This document shows positions 21,697-26,310 of a stretch of DNA of 26,310 nucleotides, piece after piece. The notes below the pieces were generated by a model that worked only from the letters and a program-made list of their open reading frames with translations, did not search any database and was not told where the DNA came from. This stretch comes from Thamnocephalis sphaerospora (taxonomy: Eukaryota; Zoopagomycota; Zoopagomycetes; Zoopagales; Sigmoideomycetaceae): assembly GCA_003614735.1 (NCBI GenBank), contig KZ992615.1:1-26310 (forward strand). Direction: 5' to 3'. The position numbers and the translations under genes were made by a program. Position 1 is the first letter of the stretch; each line of letters starts with the position of its first letter.

Positions 21697-22650
21697 AGGG
21701 CGACCCGCGTCATGACCTATTTTTAGGATGGGGGAACGTGAAAAACCGCCAAAGGCGCTCTGCCAAGAACCAGTGGCCCGACTCAGCGTGTTTTGCATGG
21801 CATGCACGTGTGTACTAGACGATGCCACATCACGTAGCCGCCAGATAACACCTCCGCATCTACTTTCTGCGCGCTACATCGCGGCAGAGTGACGAGTCGT
21901 GTCAGTCTGCGTGTCTGGTGCGGCGACCACGCCAAGGGCCAAGTAAAGGCTTTTGCCGTCGGTTGCAAAGTAGTTGTGCACAAACGCACATCTGCTGGCA
22001 GCATTTGGATGGCAGGCTATGGCCTGGCGGTATGCGCTGGAACACGCTGTGGCCCTGTGTCATCGCCATCAGTCGTTTCGATGACAGTATTTTGCAGTCG
22101 GCCGACGGTGCACGCCGCCAAGCAGCCGTGGAAGGCAACGCTATTCTGATTCCACTCGGTATGATTCCAGCAGAGCCGCCTTGCGTTTCATTGCCAGAAC
22201 AGGGTGTTCTACGTAGATGTGGCGCGCGGTGTAACTGGGAGACACTGGGCATTGTCTACGCCGCAATCCGTGCCACTCGCTGCGCCATAAACCCAGACGG
22301 TCGGTGTCACACGTACAGGCTGCCGCTAGCGCGAACCTCAGTGGTAGCAGGAGCAAAGTAGCTTGCCGATTTGAGGCAGGCGGTGCGGCACTGATTGGAT
22401 GGTTGGCAGTGTTCTTTTATGTGCGACTCGGAGGCAATTGATGGCGGGGGGGTTAGCCAGCAGGCCGACGAACGTGCATGCGCAAGACCGCAAGGCACGG
22501 CGGCCAGCACGGTGTGGCGGCCAGATGCGGGCAGCGCAAAGCCTACAGCGTGCAATGACCATGCTGGACACTTTGCCGCAGCGTGTGTGGGTAGCGGACC
22601 TGCAGCGCGTGCCAATCTTGGCAGGCGACTGGGCCACCACTTGCCATAGA

Positions 22651-22660
22651 TATCTGTAAG
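22651..22660 (+). promoter_or_regulatory. Degenerate TATA-like element before seven-helix copy 2
   Basis: TATCTGTAAG occupies the same relative position (about 130 bases before the ATG) as TATCTATAAG before copy 3. One base breaks the TATA core here. Confidence 0.35.
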
Positions 22661-22790
22661 ACTTGCGCTTTATGGCGCGAGCACATTGTCAGCAGCCTCT
22701 TTCTCTATCTCTACTCTGTACCTTCACCAACGCTGCGCACCGCTGCTGCGCACCCTCGTCTCGCCCAGCCACTTTATTTTGTTATTACGC

Positions 22791-23813
22791 ATGGATACGC
22801 TATTCGGCGGCGACGATGCTCTCCGCGCTGTGCTGGGGGTGGACTGGGAACAGAATGCCACACGCCTCTGGAACATTCCGCTGCATCCGATGGGCGAGCT
22901 AAACACTATCAATTACATGGCGGGGGCGCCGGACACCCCGGAGAATACACGCCATCGCATCCACGGCGCATTCATGCAGCTTCCGCTGATCCCGCTTGTC
23001 ACCTATCTATTTGTGCGCGGTTTCATCATTTCGGTGCGCATGGTCCACCGGCGACCCGCCATGCTGGCCGGCTGGTGCTGTCTTGTGCAGACGTTTGCAG
23101 GCGTGGTGTACGGCTTGGTTGGCTTTCTCTTTTTTATGCCCAGCGGCATAACCTGCCGCCACTATGTCTGGTACATTGGCTCCAGCGTGACTCTGTCGAC
23201 CCTCTGCGTGGGCATCACCCTTCTGCAGCGCGCCTATCTGGTCCACCGACGTAGCAAATGGCTTCTGACTGCCGGCGTGCTCTTGCTAATACCGCAGCCG
23301 CTCACCGTCTACTTTGTGTGGACGAGCCCGGTCATCATGACGCCGCAGATTGGCTGCCTCTCCTACTACCCGTCGTACTTTCCCTGGATCAAACTTGGCA
23401 TCGACCTGCCAATCAACGTACTATTCTCCACCGCGTTCATCATCGTCGTCTACCGGCAGTATCGCCTGCTTGGCTCGGCAGCATGGGCTCATCTTGTTCG
23501 GAATGGCATCCAAACCATGTGTGCCATCGTTTTATCCAACATCATCTGCGTCCTGGGCACATCGCTCTCGGTGTTTGGCCAGCTCTCGCAGATGCTTTTT
23601 GTTCTAGACTGGATCATCACTTCTATTCTACTGGTGCGCCATTGCGTCGCCATGAATGCAATACCCTCGCGCACTGCTGCACCACGCGACAAGGCCAAGC
23701 CGGCGGAATTCGCTCCGATTAATGCAGCGACAGCCAACGCAGCATCATGGTCTATGCCTGTAGAGCAAAGCATGAGAGCCAGTATGGAGCACACCGTCAC
23801 GCGCGAGCAATGA
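22791..23813 (+). CDS. Seven-helix GPCR-like membrane protein, family copy 2
   Basis: The single-exon product has 340 aa and closely resembles the next gene, less closely the copy at 10983. ATG 22791 is the first in-frame ATG and aligns with the start of copy 3 (MDTLFGGDD versus MGTLFSDDD). The sequon NAT is at 22-24 in WEQNATRLW. Seven helices fall at about 61-82, 91-116, 123-145, 157-179, 202-221, 238-262 and 264-283. Cys122 (top of TM3) and Cys189 (TM4-TM5 loop) are the conserved pair. TM3 ends LLQRAYLVHRRSK, and the TM5-TM6 loop is YRQYRLLGSAAWAHLVRNG. The tail of about 55 residues is hydrophilic. An orphan receptor-like role is inferred from topology only. It sits in tandem with copy 3, about 1 kb apart, same strand. 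Confidence 0.87.
   Translation: MDTLFGGDDALRAVLGVDWEQNATRLWNIPLHPMGELNTINYMAGAPDTPENTRHRIHGAFMQLPLIPLVTYLFVRGFIISVRMVHRRPAMLAGWCCLVQTFAGVVYGLVGFLFFMPSGITCRHYVWYIGSSVTLSTLCVGITLLQRAYLVHRRSKWLLTAGVLLLIPQPLTVYFVWTSPVIMTPQIGCLSYYPSYFPWIKLGIDLPINVLFSTAFIIVVYRQYRLLGSAAWAHLVRNGIQTMCAIVLSNIICVLGTSLSVFGQLSQMLFVLDWIITSILLVRHCVAMNAIPSRTAAPRDKAKPAEFAPINAATANAASWSMPVEQSMRASMEHTVTREQ
23448..23552 (+). repeat. Near-identical block shared with copy 3 (25468-25573)
   Basis: About 105 bases covering the TM5-TM6 loop and most of TM6 differ from copy 3 at only four positions by eye. The match includes identical synonymous choices such as GTT TTA TCC. Flanking sequence is clearly more diverged. Confidence 0.75.
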
Positions 23814-24814
23814 AAACCCTTTGCATACATCATCCATCCTAAAAGGTGTACTCGCTTGGATGGCGAATCTTGTCATTTACTATCACAGTAGTATTTGCTG
23901 CCACTGTGCCTTTTACCAATATGTGTGTGTATCTCTTCCGTTCGGTAAAGGGGTACACGGCTTTGCTTGGAACCCGATTAAATTGCTGGGTCCATGATTT
24001 GCCACGATGCGGCTCGCAGCAGAGCCCCCGGCCAGAAGTAAACAGCATGCAAGCGCGTATTTGTGCACACTTGACAAGTGCCACCCGCTGTTCTGTACAA
24101 CGTTTGCCAGCCATTTCCGGCGTTCATTTGGCTTGATGAACGTCAGACAATAGCATGAGGCCAAACATCATGGTATTTACCAATGCTGACCCGGTATGTG
24201 CCGCCGTATCCACTGTAAACGTAGTCAACTATGCAGAGTGCGATCAACGCTACGCTATGCACGGTAGATGAAATGGTAAACACCAGGCCAAGCAAAGTTA
24301 TTGGTGCTACACGTAGCGTTGACTGCCAGCACACAACCGATGCGAGCCCTAGTGGCACCAAAAAAGGTATGTTTTGCCCATTCGAGATGGCCGGTGCTAC
24401 CATGGGCGACTGATAACGCCCTTGTCGCGCCCCGGACACTGTCGACGAGCGCATTTTAATTGTATAGCACAGGGCCAGACGTAGATTCAACGTGTGCTTG
24501 CATGGAAGCGCATGTAGTAAGCTACATGGACGCATTCTCTAGCGCAGAGTGGTGGCACTCGGACCTATGCTGCAGCGCTTCTGACGCACAACAACTGCGT
24601 CGAGACGCCTTAGTGGTTGGCGAGAACATAAATTCTGGAAAGGCAATCCCAATTGCGGTAGGTGGCAAGACCACAGACGCCCACGATGGGTATCTATAAG
24701 ATGCGGAGCACGCTACATAGACAAACACCTGCCCACATCATTTCGTTCTCTGCCTATACTTTTACCAACGTCAACTACTGCTGCAGCGTTTGGCTGCCTC
24801 CCAATTTTTACCAC
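23814..24814. other. Intergenic region between seven-helix copies 2 and 3
   Basis: This 1-kb spacer holds the promoter of copy 3 at its right end. A minus-strand ATG frame (24454-24143, 103 codons) encodes two hydrophobic stretches and might be a relic or small gene. It has no family match I recognise. Confidence 0.45.
24691..24700 (+). promoter_or_regulatory. Candidate TATA box of seven-helix copy 3
   Basis: TATCTATAAG lies 115 bases before ATG 24815. The following leader resembles that of copy 2 (shared CTCTG...ACCAACG and a CTGCTGC stretch), so promoter and leader were duplicated with the gene. Confidence 0.5.
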
Positions 24815-25771
24815 ATGGGCACATTGTTTAGCGACGATGACACTCGCCGTGCCCTGCTGGGAGAAGGCTGGGAAGGGAATGCCACACGTTTTTGGGGAAT
24901 TCCACTGCATCCGCTGGGCGAAATGAAGATTGTAGACTTTTTCATGGCAGCACAGGACCAAGAGGATATGCGCAATCGTTTCCGCGATATCTTGATGCAG
25001 TTCCTGATAATGGCATTCATAATTTATCTGTTTGTGTACAACTTTATCGCCTCGGTGAGCATGGTCCGGCGAAAACCCTCCATGCTGGCAAGCTGGTGCT
25101 GCCTCGTGCAGACCTTTGCTGGCGTGGTGTACGGCATAGTTATTGTCGCGTTCGTCATGCCTGACGGCGTAAGCTGCCGCTATCTCATCTGGTACGCTGG
25201 TATTGGTCTCAACCTGTCGACCGTCTGCGTGGGTATCACCCTTTTGCAGCGTGCCTATCTGGTCCACGGACGCAGCAAGTATCTGCTGATGGCTGGCATC
25301 CTTTTGATGCTGCCGCAACCCATCACCGTCTATTATGCCTTCATTAGTCCTGTGATCATGATGCCAGCTGCCGGGTGCATCTCCTACTACCCTCCGTATC
25401 TTCCTTGGATAAGACTTGCCGTTGATGCGCCAATCAACATTCTCTTCTCTGTCGCATTCATCACAGTCGTCTACCGGCAGTATCGACTGTTTGGCTCGGC
25501 AGCGTGGGCTCATCTTGTTCGGAACGGCATCCAAACCATGTGTGCCATCGTTTTATCCAACATCATCTGCGTCTTTGGCGCATCATTCGGTATGCTTGGT
25601 CCGTATTCGCAGATACTTTTTGATTTCGATTGGATCGTTACCTCTACCTTGATGGTGCGCCATTGCGCTGCCATGCAGATAATACCTTCGTACACCGCTA
25701 CAGCACGCGACAAGTCCAATTCCGCGGGATTTGTGCCAATCAACACTGCGGCAGCCAACACGACCCCGTGA
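24815..25771 (+). CDS. Seven-helix GPCR-like membrane protein, family copy 3
   Basis: The single-exon product has 318 aa. The start at 24815 aligns with copy 2; in-frame ATGs further upstream fall at or before the TATA-like site and are unlikely. The sequon NAT is at 22-24 (WEGNATRFW). Seven helices lie at about 60-82, 90-115, 122-144, 156-178, 201-220, 237-261 and 263-282. Cys121 and Cys188 form the conserved TM3/loop pair. LLQRAYLVHGRSK ends TM3, and YRQYRLFGSAAWAHLVRNG forms the TM5-TM6 loop. The tail is shorter than in the other copies but shares ARDKxxxAxFxPIN with copy 2 (RDKAKPAEFAPIN). This suggests a relatively recent tandem duplication. The family is unrecognised; receptor function is inferred only from topology and conserved cysteines. 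Confidence 0.87.
   Translation: MGTLFSDDDTRRALLGEGWEGNATRFWGIPLHPLGEMKIVDFFMAAQDQEDMRNRFRDILMQFLIMAFIIYLFVYNFIASVSMVRRKPSMLASWCCLVQTFAGVVYGIVIVAFVMPDGVSCRYLIWYAGIGLNLSTVCVGITLLQRAYLVHGRSKYLLMAGILLMLPQPITVYYAFISPVIMMPAAGCISYYPPYLPWIRLAVDAPINILFSVAFITVVYRQYRLFGSAAWAHLVRNGIQTMCAIVLSNIICVFGASFGMLGPYSQILFDFDWIVTSTLMVRHCAAMQIIPSYTATARDKSNSAGFVPINTAAANTTP
25468..25573 (+). repeat. Near-identical block shared with copy 2 (23448-23552)
   Basis: Partner of the block in copy 2, spanning the TM5-TM6 loop and TM6, with about four differences by eye. Confidence 0.75.
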
Positions 25772-25900
25772 TTCCTGCGCCTGGCCACGTCCTCTCGATG
25801 CCATCTTGCAACACGTGGCCTTCTCACATCAGGCCTACTCGTGCTTCAACGCCGCGCGTAGCAGACGCCATCCAAAACTCCATCTCCGATCGCTACCCCG

Positions 25901-25936
25901 CGATGTCGTCATTACCCACGATGTCGTCACTACCCC
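25901..25936. repeat. Two tandem 18-bp units upstream of a TATA box
   Basis: CGATGTCGTCATTACCCA is followed directly by CGATGTCGTCACTACCCC (16 of 18 bases match). The array ends about 25 bases before a TATA box, a position typical of activator sites. Confidence 0.75.
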
Positions 25937-25961
25937 CACATACCACCGCGCCGAACACAGC

Positions 25962-25970
25962 TATATAAGG
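25962..25970 (+). promoter_or_regulatory. TATA box near the right edge
   Basis: TATATAAGG is a consensus TATA box, the strongest in the window. No convincing coding region follows before 26310, so it probably serves a gene starting beyond the edge or a non-coding transcript. Confidence 0.55.
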
Positions 25971-26310
25971 ACCCGAGGATATGCATCCTCCGGGAATAAA
26001 CCATCAAATACCATCCTATTCTTTCGCCTCACTCTCCACAAGCCAGCCCCACGCCGATTGCGATTCTCGCCTCGATCGACGCCAACGGATTGGTAGCATA
26101 CATGTGATGAATAATAGTGCAATATCTTTCGTTGTTTTATTTGACGGTGCGTACAATGGCGAAGCTTAGATAGCTATGTGATCGAGCGTGTATTGGCGAT
26201 GTATGCCACAAGGTACAGCGTCTCTCTTTACAGCATGCCAACTGAACAACATTTGATAAAGCACATTGAATAATTATGCATGTCACGGCTAAGGGAGGCG
26301 GAAAAGAGGA

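Larger units (their letters stand above)
21438..22790. other. Divergent intergenic region between the DUF4203 gene and seven-helix copy 2
   Basis: This 1.35-kb region serves two divergent promoters. The TATA box at 21687-21696 faces left and a degenerate TATCTGTAAG at 22651-22660 faces right. A 109-codon ATG frame at 22032-22361 (+) has no recognisable domain, and I do not call it a gene. Confidence 0.5.
25772..26310. other. Right-edge region with a promoter-like array
   Basis: This 539-base end region has no supported gene. It contains an 18-bp direct repeat, a TATA box and an AATAAA (25995-26000) which could end the copy 3 transcript. A 62-codon frame at 25981 is too close to the TATA box to be its product. 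Confidence 0.45.

Noticed and set aside
22032-22361. 109-codon ATG frame upstream of seven-helix copy 2
   Set aside because: No domain, no upstream promoter signal and no paralogue in the window; within chance for this GC content.
24713-25534. 273-codon minus-strand frame
   Set aside because: It is antisense to seven-helix copy 3, and the matching antisense frame in copy 2 simply follows sequence similarity.
1-26310. tRNA, rRNA, CRISPR array or transposon
   Set aside because: I found no B-box-like tRNA core, rRNA segment, spaced repeat array, transposase frame or terminal inverted repeat by reading; a covariance-model and repeat search would be decisive.

Overview
The window looks like nuclear DNA of a fungus, most likely an early-diverging lineage; I cannot name the species. 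The evidence is spliceosomal introns of 61-77 nt with GTAAGT/GTATGT/GTACGT donors and, where visible, CTAAC-like branch points, Kozak-type start contexts, TATA boxes and AATAAA signals. The gene content also fits: a HAL-family kinase, a Pcs60-type ligase, a DHA2 drug transporter and a DUF4203 membrane protein. A Zoopagomycota-like source (F-box-rich, compact, about 55% GC) is an inference only.

Left third (1-10 kb), all on the + strand. An F-box protein gene has a reading-frame break inside its F-box (133-1591). It is followed by a three-exon oxalate-CoA ligase/AMP-dependent synthetase of the Pcs60/AAE3 type (2305-4110), a two-exon HAL/Sat4-like Ser/Thr kinase (5440-7238) and a second F-box protein (7994-9916). 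The two F-box proteins are distant paralogues.

Middle (11-20 kb). A single-exon seven-helix receptor-like gene (10983-12008, +) converges on a five-exon DHA2 MFS transporter (12346-14286, -) whose frame is broken by one base at an A5 run. Next comes a giant, mostly disordered chromatin-type protein (15022-19855, -) with an N-terminal Myb repeat and a C-terminal GON4-like SANT domain.

Right third (20-26 kb). A secreted-start, seven-helix DUF4203/TMEM198-like protein (20610-21437, -) is followed by two further copies of the seven-helix receptor-like family (22791-23813 and 24815-25771, +). A TATA box preceded by an 18-bp direct repeat near the right edge may serve a gene beyond the window.

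The most interesting content is the three-member family of intronless seven-helix proteins at 10983, 22791 and 24815. They share GPCR-like topology, an invariant N-terminal glycosylation sequon, a TM3/extracellular-loop cysteine pair and a nearly invariant third intracellular loop. The two right-hand copies are tandem and carry a sharply bounded, nearly identical stretch that suggests gene conversion. I do not recognise the family. The remaining genes are housekeeping or regulatory and show no operon-like functional link.
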